A stretch of DNA of 47,759 bases from Gammaproteobacteria bacterium (GTDB taxonomy: Bacteria; Pseudomonadota; Gammaproteobacteria; Burkholderiales; Burkholderiaceae_C), in assembly GCA_018820395.1 (NCBI GenBank), contig JAHJOG010000114.1:1-47759 (forward strand). The letters run 5' to 3'. The translations under genes were made by a program, and so were the position numbers. Below the pieces are notes generated by a model. It worked only from the letters and a program-made list of their open reading frames with translations, searched no databases and was not told the origin of the DNA. Positions 38,765-47,192 of this stretch are shown piece after piece. How positions within the stretch are numbered: the stretch's first letter is position 1; the number at the start of each line of letters is the position of its first letter.

Positions 38765-39796
38765 ATGAACTCCACGCTGATCCCTTTCGCTGCATTCAAG
38801 CGCTCGGCACCCACCACCTTCTCGGCCCTCCTATGCAAGTCCCTATTGAGCATGGGCATCGCAATCTGCCTGTCGACAGGTGCGCAGGCGCAAACGGTCA
38901 TGAAAATCAACGTTTCGATTGCCAAAGACTCTCACCAGGGCACTGGTATCGACGCCTTCGCGAAAGAAGTGGAAAAACGCACCCAGGGCAGATACAAAAT
39001 CCAGACCTTCTACGCAGGCTCGCTCGGCGGCGAGCGTGAATCCGTGGAAGCGGTGCAGCTCGGCACACAGGCGCTCACGATGACCTCCACCGGCCCTCTG
39101 CCCAACTTCGTGCCTGAACTGCGCATGTTGGACGTGCCCTTTCTTTTTCGTGATAAGACGCACGCGCGCGCCGTCCTGGCGGGCCCCATCGGCCAGGAGT
39201 TGCTCGCCAAGTTCGAACCAAAGGGTTTCAAAGCATTGGCTTGGGCCGAAAACGGCGTGCGCCACATCACCAACAGCAAGCGTCCCATCAATACTCCTGA
39301 AGACCTGAAAGGGTTGAAGCTGCGCACAATGGAAAATTCGGTGCACATCGCGGCGTTTAAGGACCTTGGTGTATTGCCCACACCCATGCCTTACGTAGAA
39401 CTCTTCACAGCGTTGCAACAGGGCACCGTCGACGGTGAAGAGAACCCGCTGACCGTGATCATGACCAGCAAGTTCGACCAGGTGCAGAAATACCTGACGC
39501 TCACTGGCCACATCTATTCACCCTCCGTGTTCCTGATGAACAAGGAGATGTTCGACAAACTGAGCGACGTCGACAAGACAGCCTTCGTGGAGGCCGCCAA
39601 AGCTGGTTCGGCGGCCAACAATGCGCGCGTCGATACGGACGATGCCAAGGGCGTAGCCGAACTGCGCAAGCGCGGCATGAACGTGATCGAGAACGTGGAC
39701 AAGTCCAAGTTCGTCGCATTGATGTCGGCCTCCAACGCGCAGTTTGAGAAGCAATTCGGCAAAGAAAACCTAGATCGCATCCGCAACTACAAGTAA
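38765..39796 (+). CDS. dctP: TRAP transporter periplasmic receptor (DctP), Dgo cluster
   Basis: 343 residues with an unusually long N-terminal region; the signal peptide ends near residue 42 (GAQA-QTV). Family segments are YKIQTFYAGSLGGERESVEAVQLG, LKGLKLRTMENSVH (carboxylate-binding Arg) and LQQGTVDGEENPLTVIMTSKFDQV. It captures the sugar acid for the DctQM permease encoded next. The ATG follows an AAAAGGAA ribosome site. A strong hairpin separates it from dctQ. Confidence 0.94.
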   Translation: MNSTLIPFAAFKRSAPTTFSALLCKSLLSMGIAICLSTGAQAQTVMKINVSIAKDSHQGTGIDAFAKEVEKRTQGRYKIQTFYAGSLGGERESVEAVQLGTQALTMTSTGPLPNFVPELRMLDVPFLFRDKTHARAVLAGPIGQELLAKFEPKGFKALAWAENGVRHITNSKRPINTPEDLKGLKLRTMENSVHIAAFKDLGVLPTPMPYVELFTALQQGTVDGEENPLTVIMTSKFDQVQKYLTLTGHIYSPSVFLMNKEMFDKLSDVDKTAFVEAAKAGSAANNARVDTDDAKGVAELRKRGMNVIENVDKSKFVALMSASNAQFEKQFGKENLDRIRNYK

Positions 39797-39822
39797 CTCG
39801 ACCCGCACCGCACAAAAGCCGG

Positions 39823-39852
39823 GCGAACAGCCGCCCAAAAGCGGCTGTTCGC
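39823..39852 (+). promoter_or_regulatory. Perfect intercistronic hairpin between dctP and dctQ
   Basis: GCGAACAGCCGC (39823-39834) pairs perfectly with GCGGCTGTTCGC (39841-39852) around a 6-nt loop CCAAAA. No T-run follows, so it is not a typical terminator. It could protect the upstream dctP message or cause partial termination, making the receptor more abundant than the membrane subunits. Confidence 0.7.
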
Positions 39853-39871
39853 ATGAGCAAAGGACCGCCCG

Positions 39872-40366
39872 ATGAAAACCTTGATTCTCGCGATTGAAGA
39901 AAAAACCACCGCCTTCGCCCTTGCGATGGCGTGCACCATGTTGGCAGTGGCCAGCAGCTTGGGCGTGTTCCAAGTGATTGCCCGCTTTGTGCTGGAAATT
40001 ACCGCCGAATGGACCGAGGTATTGATTCGGTTCAGCCTCATCTGGATGGTGTTCCTCGCAATTCCTGCAGCTTTCCGCCGCGGCGCCATGGTCAGCGTTG
40101 ACGTGCTCAACCGACACTTGGGCAAGCAAGGCCGCGCCACCCTGCGAACCGTGGCGGCGCTGGCGTCCACCACATTGATCGCCATCGTGATCTGGTGGGG
40201 ATGGGACTACGCGGTTCGCAGCAAGGTGCAATCGATGGCAGGACTAGAACAGGTGTCGATGTTCTGGGCTTACCTCGCTATGCCCGTGGGCGGTGTATTC
40301 AGTCTGATCGGTATCGCCGGCCAATGGTTGGACCCTCAAAATGGCGAACTGGAGAGTGCGCAGTGA
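39872..40366 (+). CDS. dctQ: TRAP transporter small membrane subunit (DctQ), Dgo cluster
   Basis: 164 residues with four hydrophobic helices. DctQ signature: EITAEWTEVLIRFSLIWMVF followed by AFRRGAMVSVDVL. It forms the permease with DctM; its TGA overlaps the GTG of dctM. The ATG has a CAAAGGA ribosome site 20 bp after the hairpin. Confidence 0.92.
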   Translation: MKTLILAIEEKTTAFALAMACTMLAVASSLGVFQVIARFVLEITAEWTEVLIRFSLIWMVFLAIPAAFRRGAMVSVDVLNRHLGKQGRATLRTVAALASTTLIAIVIWWGWDYAVRSKVQSMAGLEQVSMFWAYLAMPVGGVFSLIGIAGQWLDPQNGELESAQ

Positions 40367-41640
40367 GCCTGACCATGATTCTTACCATGGTGGCGTGTTT
40401 TGCGCTCACCGTCTCAGTTGCCGTATCGATCGGACTTTCCGCCATTCTGGGCATCTACGTCAGCGACGCAAGCATGCTCATCTCCGTCAAGGAGATGTAC
40501 AACTCTATCAACAAGTTTCCGCTGGCCGCCATCCCATTCTTCATTCTGGCGGGCAACATCATGGAGACCGGCGGGATCTCGCGCCGTCTGGTCGAGTTTG
40601 CCAAGAGCTTGGTTGGAGGGGTGCAAGGCGGCTTGCCCATGACCTGCGTGCTCACCTGCATGATCTTCGCCGCCGTGTCTGGCTCGTCGGTGGCCACCAC
40701 CTTTGCGGTCGGCGCCATCCTCATCCCCGCGCTCATCAAGCACGGCTATCCGACGCCATTTGCCGCGGCCTTGCAAGCCACTTCGGCCGAGCTGGGCGTG
40801 ATCATTCCGCCCTCCATTCCCATGATCCTGTACGGTGTCAGCGCCGAAGTTTCCATTGGCGAACTGTTCATTGCCGGCGTTGGACCCGGCATCTTGGTCG
40901 CAGGCGGACTGATGCTGTTTGTATGGGTCTACTGCAAGGTCAAGGGTTGGGGCAAGCACGATGGCGACGACAAAATGAAAGTGCTCCCCGCGACCATTAA
41001 AGCCGGCTGGGCACTGCTGATGCCGGTGATTATCTTGGGGGGCATCTACGGAGGCATCTTCACGCCTACAGAAGCCTCGGCCGTGGCCGTGTTTTATGCG
41101 TTGATCGTGGGTACGCTTATTTACCGTGAGATCAAGCCACGCGATTTGGGGAAAATCCTAAGCAAGTCGGCGCTGTCCAGCGCCGTGGTGATGTTCATCA
41201 TTGCGAATGCCGGCATGTTTGCCTTCCTGATCACGCGGGCAGGAGTTCCAGACGCCATTGGCCTGTGGCTGGTGAAGGTCTTGGACTCGCCGGCGATGTT
41301 CTTGCTGGGCATCAACCTCGCGTTGTTTGCCATCGGCATGTTCATCGAAACTAGTGCGGCCATTATCGTGCTGGCGCCCATCCTGGTCCCAGTGGCTGTG
41401 CATTTCGGCATCGACCCGGTGCACTTTGGCGTCATCATGATCATCAATCTCGCGCTCGGCATGATCACGCCACCATTCGGCGTCAACCTATTCGCGGCCA
41501 GCGCGGTCGCCAAGATCTCGGTCGACAAGATCGTGCGCGATCTGATTCCCTTCGTTCTGGTCATCGTAGCCTGCCTGATGCTGGTGACTTACCTCCCAAG
41601 TCTGTCGCTTGCCCTTCGAGACCTCGTGTACGCCAAATGA
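40363..41640 (+). CDS. dctM: TRAP transporter large membrane subunit (DctM), Dgo cluster
   Basis: 425 residues from a GTG at 40363 that overlaps the dctQ stop. Family signatures are AIPFFILAGNIMETGGISRRLVEF, MIFAAVSGSSVATTFAVGAI, ELGVIIPPSIPMILYGV, GIFTPTEASAVAVFYAL and NLALGMITPPFGVNLF. It is the sodium-driven translocating subunit. An ATG at 40375 is an alternative start. The stop overlaps the dgoK ATG. Confidence 0.94.
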   Translation: MSLTMILTMVACFALTVSVAVSIGLSAILGIYVSDASMLISVKEMYNSINKFPLAAIPFFILAGNIMETGGISRRLVEFAKSLVGGVQGGLPMTCVLTCMIFAAVSGSSVATTFAVGAILIPALIKHGYPTPFAAALQATSAELGVIIPPSIPMILYGVSAEVSIGELFIAGVGPGILVAGGLMLFVWVYCKVKGWGKHDGDDKMKVLPATIKAGWALLMPVIILGGIYGGIFTPTEASAVAVFYALIVGTLIYREIKPRDLGKILSKSALSSAVVMFIIANAGMFAFLITRAGVPDAIGLWLVKVLDSPAMFLLGINLALFAIGMFIETSAAIIVLAPILVPVAVHFGIDPVHFGVIMIINLALGMITPPFGVNLFAASAVAKISVDKIVRDLIPFVLVIVACLMLVTYLPSLSLALRDLVYAK

Positions 41641-42650
41641 ACGCAGTGTCCACCATGGGTCCCGCCGAGGACACTGCGCAACCGCCTCACGCCACCCGGT
41701 ATAGGCCCGTGCTGATTGGCATCGATTGGGGCAGCAGCAACTTGCGCGTGGCCCTGATGGATGCACAAGGCGGCCTGATCGAGCGGCGCGAAAGCCCAAC
41801 GGGTGTGTTCGCCGTTCAGGATGGCAACTTCGCCGACGCATTGTTGCCGCTGTGTGCTGATTGGCTGGCGCAAGGACCCGTGCCTTTGCTGGCCTGCGGC
41901 ATGATCGGCTCACGCCAAGGCATCGCCGAAGTGCCTTATGTCACGTGCCCGGCCGACATCTGCGGTTTGGCACGGAAATTGGGCCGCGTCAAATTGTCTA
42001 GTTTGTGCGGGTCGACCAGTGCTGCGCCACTGATCTTGTACATCGTGCCTGGGCTCAATACCGGATCTGCCGCGGACGGTTGGGACGTGCTCCGTGGCGA
42101 AGAAACGCAGTTGCTCGGGGTGCACGCAGGGGCTGCCAACCTTTACGTGTTGCCCGGCACGCATTCGAAGTGGATGAAACGTAACCGCAATAGCCAGATC
42201 GAATCATTCCAGACATACATGACTGGAGAGATCTTTGAGCTGCTGCGCAGCCATAGCAGTCTAGGCCGCGTCATGGCGCCAGCGAATTGGAACTCTGATG
42301 TATTCGAACGCGGCGTTTCCGAAGCGCGCAGCGGGGCGCTTGAAAGCCTGCTCTTTCGCGTGCGCACTTCCGGCCTCATGGGCCGCTTCCAGCCCGATGA
42401 ACTATCCGACTATCTGTCGGGCCTGCTCATCGGCGCCGAAGTCAAAGCCGGCCTGGCCCAGTTCACACCGGTTAACCATTCACAACCAATTCATCTCCTG
42501 GGCAATGCGCAACTGACCGAGCGCTACGCCCTCGCATTTGCCGTGTTTGGGCAGGCCAGCTGCGAGATGCCAGAAGATGCCGTCTTCAACGGACTGCTGT
42601 CTATTGCCCGAGTCGCGCGGCTGCTGGACAGCGCCGTAGACCTCACCTAA
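41637..42650 (+). CDS. dgoK: 2-dehydro-3-deoxygalactonokinase
   Basis: 337 residues of the DgoK family (actin-like ATPase fold). Motifs are PVLIGIDWGSSNLRVALMD near 24-42, CGMIGSRQGIAEVPYVTCPAD, and the conserved VLRGEETQLLGV and VLPGTHSKW segments. It phosphorylates 2-keto-3-deoxy-D-galactonate at O6. It is encoded after the TRAP genes with ATGA coupling and 28 bp before dgoA, so dehydratase, kinase and aldolase form a full DeLey-Doudoroff route. An N-terminal extension of about 20 residues is Pro/Ala-rich and may be untranslated if a later start is used. Confidence 0.93.
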   Translation: MNAVSTMGPAEDTAQPPHATRYRPVLIGIDWGSSNLRVALMDAQGGLIERRESPTGVFAVQDGNFADALLPLCADWLAQGPVPLLACGMIGSRQGIAEVPYVTCPADICGLARKLGRVKLSSLCGSTSAAPLILYIVPGLNTGSAADGWDVLRGEETQLLGVHAGAANLYVLPGTHSKWMKRNRNSQIESFQTYMTGEIFELLRSHSSLGRVMAPANWNSDVFERGVSEARSGALESLLFRVRTSGLMGRFQPDELSDYLSGLLIGAEVKAGLAQFTPVNHSQPIHLLGNAQLTERYALAFAVFGQASCEMPEDAVFNGLLSIARVARLLDSAVDLT

Positions 42651-42678
42651 ACCTCGATCCTTTTTCAGAAAGCACGCC

Positions 42679-43266
42679 ATGGAACTTGTTGCCATCCTTA
42701 GAGGGGTGACACCCGATACCGTTGTGGAAATCGCCGAGTGCTTGGTTCAAAGTGGTATTAAGACCATTGAAGTGCCTTTGAACTCTCCCAACGCCCTGGA
42801 AAGCATCCGCCTGTTGCAACAGGAGTTCGCCGAGCGCGCCGTGATTGGCGCGGGCACCGTGCTGACCGTGGCCCAGGTCGAAGCCGTGGCGGAAACCGGT
42901 GCCAGCATGGTGCTCTCGCCTAACAGGGATGTAGCCGTGATCGAACGCACTCGCGCGCTCGGGTTGACGTCCATTCCCGGCGTGTCGACCGCCACAGAAG
43001 CGTTTGGCGCCCTCCAAGCCGGTGCTTCCGCACTCAAGTTGTTCCCAGCCGATGTACTCGGCGTGGGAACCTTGAAGGCTTGGCTCAGCGTATTGCCCGC
43101 CGGCACGCGCATCTTCGCCGTCGGTGGGATCGATGCCGGCAACATAGGTTTGTTCGGAGCGGCGGGCGCGGTTGGTGCTGGTATCGGGGGATCACTGTAC
43201 AAGCCCGGCAGGAGCATCGCGCAAATCCGGGAAACAGCAAATGAGTTGGTGGCAGCGATTGCTTAA
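42679..43266 (+). CDS. dgoA: 2-dehydro-3-deoxy-6-phosphogalactonate aldolase
   Basis: 195 residues, class I KDPG-type aldolase. The N-terminus VAILRGVTPD and the IEVPLNSPNALESI segment match DgoA, which differs from Eda (KDPG aldolase) at this position. The Schiff-base lysine is Lys120 in SALKLFPAD. FAVGGIDAGNIGLF and GAGIGGSLYKPGRS complete the phosphate site. It cleaves KDPGal to pyruvate and glyceraldehyde 3-phosphate. It is the last gene of the operon; no obvious terminator follows. Confidence 0.93.
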   Translation: MELVAILRGVTPDTVVEIAECLVQSGIKTIEVPLNSPNALESIRLLQQEFAERAVIGAGTVLTVAQVEAVAETGASMVLSPNRDVAVIERTRALGLTSIPGVSTATEAFGALQAGASALKLFPADVLGVGTLKAWLSVLPAGTRIFAVGGIDAGNIGLFGAAGAVGAGIGGSLYKPGRSIAQIRETANELVAAIA

Positions 43267-44427
43267 TGAACTCCAGCGCGGTTAAATTTTGACAGTGCCT
43301 CACACTACAGTCGAATAGTCCGAAGAACTTTCCTGGCGACGTCATTCGTCGTGGATCGCGAAGGAGTTGTCGCGCTGCAAGCTCACTTGTCGACGTGATT
43401 GCCGGCGAAGCGCTTGAGATGAAGGTCTAGGACGATTTCGTGTTGGCCGAAGTTCGCAGCGGCGGTCAATCATCGGTCTTCGCCCACGACACAGCAGCAG
43501 TCGAAGGACGGCCTCTGCGCCTTGCGAAAACTAAACGCGCTATGTGCGAACAAGGCCCCTTGGGTTGATTTTGTGCCGCTTCGTGCGGGCGCACCATCTC
43601 ACAAGACGGCAAAGGATAGCTCTGACCGCTACCATCCAAACATCGAAACAAGGTTGCACCACATTCCGCTGGCTGAGAAGCCGAGCTGTCGGCGCCGGTT
43701 GTACTTTGACCCACCGGAGGTGCTGACGAAAACTTGGACTGGTTTTCACGCCTCCTTCCACGTGCGATCTCCGTGCACCGCTGATGAATGCTCGGCCGTG
43801 TGGCCGGTCATTGTCTCCAGGATCGTCCAGAAGAATTCGTCGTAGTCGTGCTCTTCGACGGTAAGGTCGAGGTGCCGCAGTTGGGTCATGCAGATGCGCA
43901 TGCTGAAGTGATCGGCCCACTCCAGTGGCAATTGGGACGGGGCGACGTGCAATGCGCAGACCGTGACCACGCTGGTCGCCATGGCATGCGCGGTTGCGGC
44001 TTCGCGGGCAGCGCCAGCACACACGACGCGAGTTCGCGCCGGTCCGGGCTCGCGCGTCCCAGAGTGCGGCGGGTGGTCACTGCACCACCGCCGCCGGGCC
44101 CCGTGGCTTGGGCGCGCGCAGGCGCAGGTAGTAGTCCTCGCACAGGGCGATTTCCTCATCAAAGGGGCGCCGTCTTCCGTTGCGTTCGAAGTTGGCGCTC
44201 TGTGCGAACTCGATGCCGACGACGGCTTCGCGAAGTTTGCGAACGAGGAACGGCCGCAGAAGTTCGAGGTGCAGTGTTCTATCGGCCCTTGCGCCACCGC
44301 CCTGCGGTGGGGGCCGCCTTGACGATCAGATGGCATCGAAGGCCGCGGCAAGACACAGCGCAAGGACCGGCGAAAGAGCTTTTAGACGCTTAGTCGCCCA
44401 GGAACGGCGACAAGCGCCCACGAGACA
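43267..44427. other. Decayed region without an identifiable gene
   Basis: About 1.16 kb with no ORF that I recognise. On the minus strand two short stretches look protein-like. One, about 44305-44105, reads LHLELLRPFLVRKLREAVVG and RRRPFDEEIALCEDYYLRLR to a TGA. The other, about 43985-43760, reads LPLEWADHFSMRICMTQLRH and EEHDYDEFFWTILETMTGH after an apparent frame change. Their order, a GTGA junction between them and good codon bias suggest two former genes of one operon downstream of the LacI-type gene. 43267-43740 shows nothing convincing. Confidence 0.4.
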
Positions 44428-45312
44428 CTAACGCAAGAGCGAGCTGGCGCGCACGACCAGCTGGCAGGGAATGACGTGGAACTCCGGCGGCAACTCTCGC
44501 TGGCCGTGCCGTTTGAGCGCCATGACCAACTGCGCGGCCTTCAATCCGATCTCATAAGGCTGCGGACGCACCGTTGTCAGCGCCGGGTGCAGACGCGCCG
44601 CAATCGGTGCGTCGCCGAACCCGGCAATGGCGACATCCTCGGGAAAACGGAGGCCTCGACCGGGCGCCTCGAGGATGGCGCCCGCGGCCATGTTGTCGCT
44701 CGCAAAGATGACGGCCTGCGGCCGCTGCGCTGCGGGTTGCAACGCCAGGCGTTCCAGGATCTGGGCACCCGCCTCGAACTCGTCCGTGAGGCTCGATGCT
44801 TCGATGTCGGGCTCGAGCCCGGCAGCCCTCATCGCGCCGGCGTAGCCGTGCGCCCGCTGTTGGGCGCGGAAGTCCTCGGGCGCGGCGCGCACGGCGAAAC
44901 GGATCCGGCGCGCGCCCTGCTCCAGGAAATGGCGGGCCAGTTCGACCCCGATCGCCGCATGCGGAAATCCGACCTGATGGAAAGGACGCCCCGGGACCAA
45001 GCCCCAGGTCTCGACGATCGGGCAACGCGAAGCGTGAAGCAGCGACTCCGACGCGGCCGTGTGGTCGTCGCGGGTAAGGATCAGGGCGCTGGGGTGCCAG
45101 CCTGCAAAGGCCCGGATCGCTCGCTCCTCGAGCACGTCGGAATACTCGGTGTTGGCGAGCAACAGCTGCAGGCCCGACGCTTCGAAACCGTCGGTCATGC
45201 CCTTGACCAACGCAGCGAAGGTGATGCTGCCGGTGTTCTGCATGACCGCACCCACCACCCGGCTCTCGGCGGAGGCGAGGCGCCCGGCCATCTGGCTCGG
45301 GAACGCGTCGCC
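44428..45312 (-). pseudogene. LacI-family regulator lacking its DNA-binding domain
   Basis: About 290 residues of the effector domain are open and intact: MAGRLASAESRVVGAVMQNT, then GMTDGFEASGLQLLLANTEY, DDHTAASESLLHASRCPIVE, VIFASDNMAAGAILEA and AIAGFGDAPIAARLHPALTT. A complete LacI/GntR-type repressor (GntR here being the gluconate repressor) would have about 50 further N-terminal residues with the helix-turn-helix and hinge. Instead the frame upstream of PSQMAGR reads unrelated sequence (QRTDPGDAF) and contains no such motif. The break is near 45312. The domain could be expressed from the ATG at 45291, but it could not bind operators, so I class it as a truncated gene. Confidence 0.8.
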
Positions 45313-45409
45313 TGGATCCGTACGCTGGAAGAGGAGTCGTTGGATGCACGCGATGGCGTCCGATGCGTCGCCAGTTCAGATCGCATTCCTCTCGTTGACC
45401 GGAGAAGAA

Positions 45410-45700
45410 ATGACACGACAACCCCTCGATTTCGGCCCCTTCCTCGAAGCACAGGACAGCGTGTATGAAGACGTGCTCGCGGAGCTTCGGAATGGCAGGA
45501 AAACCAGCCACTGGATCTGGTTCGTCTTTCCGCAACTGGCCGCCCTTGGTCGCAGTAGCACGGCGCGCTTCTACGGACTGGCAGACGTCGCTGAAGCGGA
45601 GGCTTACCTGGATCACCCGGTTCTCGGCGCGCGCCTGAGGGAATGCTCCGACCTCGTCCTGGCGGTAGTAGGTCGCACCGCTCACGACTTCTTCGGGTGA
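45410..45700 (+). pseudogene. DUF1810 protein, C-terminally truncated
   Basis: From an ATG at 45410 with a GGAGAAG ribosome site, 96 residues follow the DUF1810 pattern: LDFGPFLEAQDSVYEDVLAELRNG, KTSHWIWFVFPQLAALGRSS, YLDHPVLGARLRECSDLVLA and HDFFG. Full proteins have about 140 residues and continue after HxIFG with a PDxLKLRSSMTLF-type helix, which is missing. A stop codon comes 14 bp before the left end of an IS3-type sequence, so insertion followed by deletion probably removed the rest. The function of the family is unknown. Confidence 0.8.
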
Positions 45701-45713
45701 ATCGCCCCGGCTT

Positions 45714-45857
45714 TGAACTGACCCCCAGAAGTTGGACAACTTCAAAGGGGTTTCATGGCAAATTTCGACACAGAGTTCAAGCTGAAGGTGGTCAAGAGCT
45801 TTCTGGCCGGCGATGGCGGAGCGAAGCTTCTGTCGCGGCAGTGGTCTGTGCCCGAAC
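45714..45857 (+). mobile_element. IS3-family left end with 5' fragment of orfA
   Basis: The terminal sequence TGAACTGACCCCCAGAAGTT at 45714 is typical of IS3-family ends. It is followed by an ATG at 45755 and the OrfA N-terminus MANFDTEFKLKVVKSFLAGD and AKLLSRQWSVPE, a helix-turn-helix cut off after about 34 codons at 45857. There the relaxase region begins. No right end exists in the window, so this is a remnant that marks a recombination junction between the DUF1810 gene and the mobilisation module. Confidence 0.75.
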
Positions 45858-47192
45858 TTCTACTTCTTCACTTCGCTCCACTGCACGTCTGGCCCGCTCA
45901 GCCTGCCGTCTCCGTCCAAGGCGTCCAGCAAGCGCTTGAACTGCTCTTCCAAGCCCTTCAATCGTTCGTGCAAGTCGATCAAATTCCCGGCGTAAACGTT
46001 CTCCAAATTTTGCAGCGACTCCTGGTACCGCTCGATCAGCATCCGGTTCATGTTCGTCCTTGTAAGTTGGTGATGGTTGTTTCAATGAGCTCGACCACAG
46101 GTCCATCGCTGTGTCGATAGGCATGGAGGTTCCTGGCCTCGTCACCTCTGCCACCTCTCGGTGAACCGGGTTGGTGGTCATTGGTGTCTGGGCGACTCGC
46201 TGCACAGCCAGATCGATCGGCGGCAAGTCGACCGCGTCGGTAGCCGCCACCGGCGCCTTCTTCTTCGAGGCACGCTGACGCGGGGCCAGATAGCGCCGGT
46301 GGTTATCTATGGCCCGACGCGCCACCGCCGCATCCAACCTCGCCCTGGCCGCTGCCTCCTCGGCGGGATCCTTGTCCGCTTCATGATCGGCAGCCGTGCG
46401 AGCTGGCCGCGGCGTCGGAGCGAGTGCGGCGAGCATCGAAGGCTCGAAGTCCTCCCTGAAGATCACACCCCGAAGGCGCACCGGCTTCTCGAATCCGGTC
46501 GGTCGGATCGACACGAATTCCTTGCTCCGGCCCCGGTTAACCTCCCCATGGTCTGCCAGCGCCAGCAGCAGACTGGCCCGGTCCTTAACCACTCCCCTCA
46601 TCGCCAGCGACAGCATGGCCTCCTGGATGTCGTTCGCCGCATTCTTGGAAGTTGCAGGCGTCAGCGTCCCCGTCGCAGTCACCGACCCATACCCATCAAA
46701 TATGGGTCGGATCGGGCGCGCCAACTCCGGATCCTTCGGACTCGCCCATCCCCAACGCGCGTTGTGCACATCGCGAACGGGATCGTACGAGGCCATCCAC
46801 TCCGGCGGCGCAGCGTTGAAGTGCTTCCCGGTTTCGAGATGGACGTTGGCAATCAGAATGTGTACATCCACGCGTTCGTGCTTCCGGTGCAAATAGACGC
46901 AGTGGCAAAAGTGGTTCGGGTCCATTCCCGCGTAGCCAACTCCGAAAAAATCGGCCAGCACCTCTTCGAGTTGGTCATCACTCGGCGCATCGCCCGGCGA
47001 CCAGCTGAGCACGCAGCTCTTGAACTTTTCCTGGAACGTCAGCCCGGAGGCGACGTGCAGGAAATCCTCCGGTGAGCCCGCGATCAACCTGATCTCGTCT
47101 CGGTCGTCACCACCCTGGTGCATGCTGCCGTCGACGTAGTTCAGGGCCACGAAGGGGCTGCCAGTTTTCTGGGCCAGAAACTTCAAGATCAT
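45792..47192 (-). CDS. Mobilisation relaxase, MobA/VirD2-like, 3' end altered
   Basis: 466 residues as read. The N-terminal relaxase domain starts MILKFLAQKTGSPFVALNYV. The metal-binding histidine motif is HCVYLHRKHERVDVHILIAN, with a candidate nucleophile Tyr in the N-terminal strand or in GYAGMDPNHF. The C-terminal half is Arg/Ala-rich and low in complexity. The last 22 codons (from about 45857) run through IS3 DNA, so the natural C-terminus has been replaced. From 46051 a different frame encodes a more convincing small protein, so the true relaxase end may lie earlier. The relaxase nicks oriT and leads strand transfer. The start overlaps the MobC-like gene stop. Confidence 0.8.
   Translation of the reverse strand: MILKFLAQKTGSPFVALNYVDGSMHQGGDDRDEIRLIAGSPEDFLHVASGLTFQEKFKSCVLSWSPGDAPSDDQLEEVLADFFGVGYAGMDPNHFCHCVYLHRKHERVDVHILIANVHLETGKHFNAAPPEWMASYDPVRDVHNARWGWASPKDPELARPIRPIFDGYGSVTATGTLTPATSKNAANDIQEAMLSLAMRGVVKDRASLLLALADHGEVNRGRSKEFVSIRPTGFEKPVRLRGVIFREDFEPSMLAALAPTPRPARTAADHEADKDPAEEAAARARLDAAVARRAIDNHRRYLAPRQRASKKKAPVAATDAVDLPPIDLAVQRVAQTPMTTNPVHREVAEVTRPGTSMPIDTAMDLWSSSLKQPSPTYKDEHEPDADRAVPGVAAKFGERLRREFDRLARTIEGLGRAVQALAGRLGRRRQAERARRAVERSEEVEVRAQTTAATEASLRHRRPESS
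45860..46051 (-). CDS. Small coiled-coil protein overlapping the relaxase 3' end
   Basis: 63 residues from an ATG at 46051 preceded by AAGGACGAAC, a good ribosome site. The sequence MNRMLIERYQESLQNLENVY, GNLIDLHERLKGLEEQFKRL and LDALDGDGRLSGPDVQW has a strong heptad pattern, balanced charges and natural amino-acid use. The overlapping relaxase frame there is Arg-rich and looks like a shadow. The TAG at 45860 lies at the IS3 junction, so the natural end could have been a few codons longer. A role in relaxosome assembly or plasmid-style regulation is possible, but there is no direct evidence. Confidence 0.65.
   Translation of the reverse strand: MNRMLIERYQESLQNLENVYAGNLIDLHERLKGLEEQFKRLLDALDGDGRLSGPDVQWSEVKK

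Noticed and set aside
43540..44022. 160-codon minus-strand ORF in the decayed region
   Set aside because: Arg/Cys-rich composition; the adjacent frame carries the more protein-like residues over part of its length.
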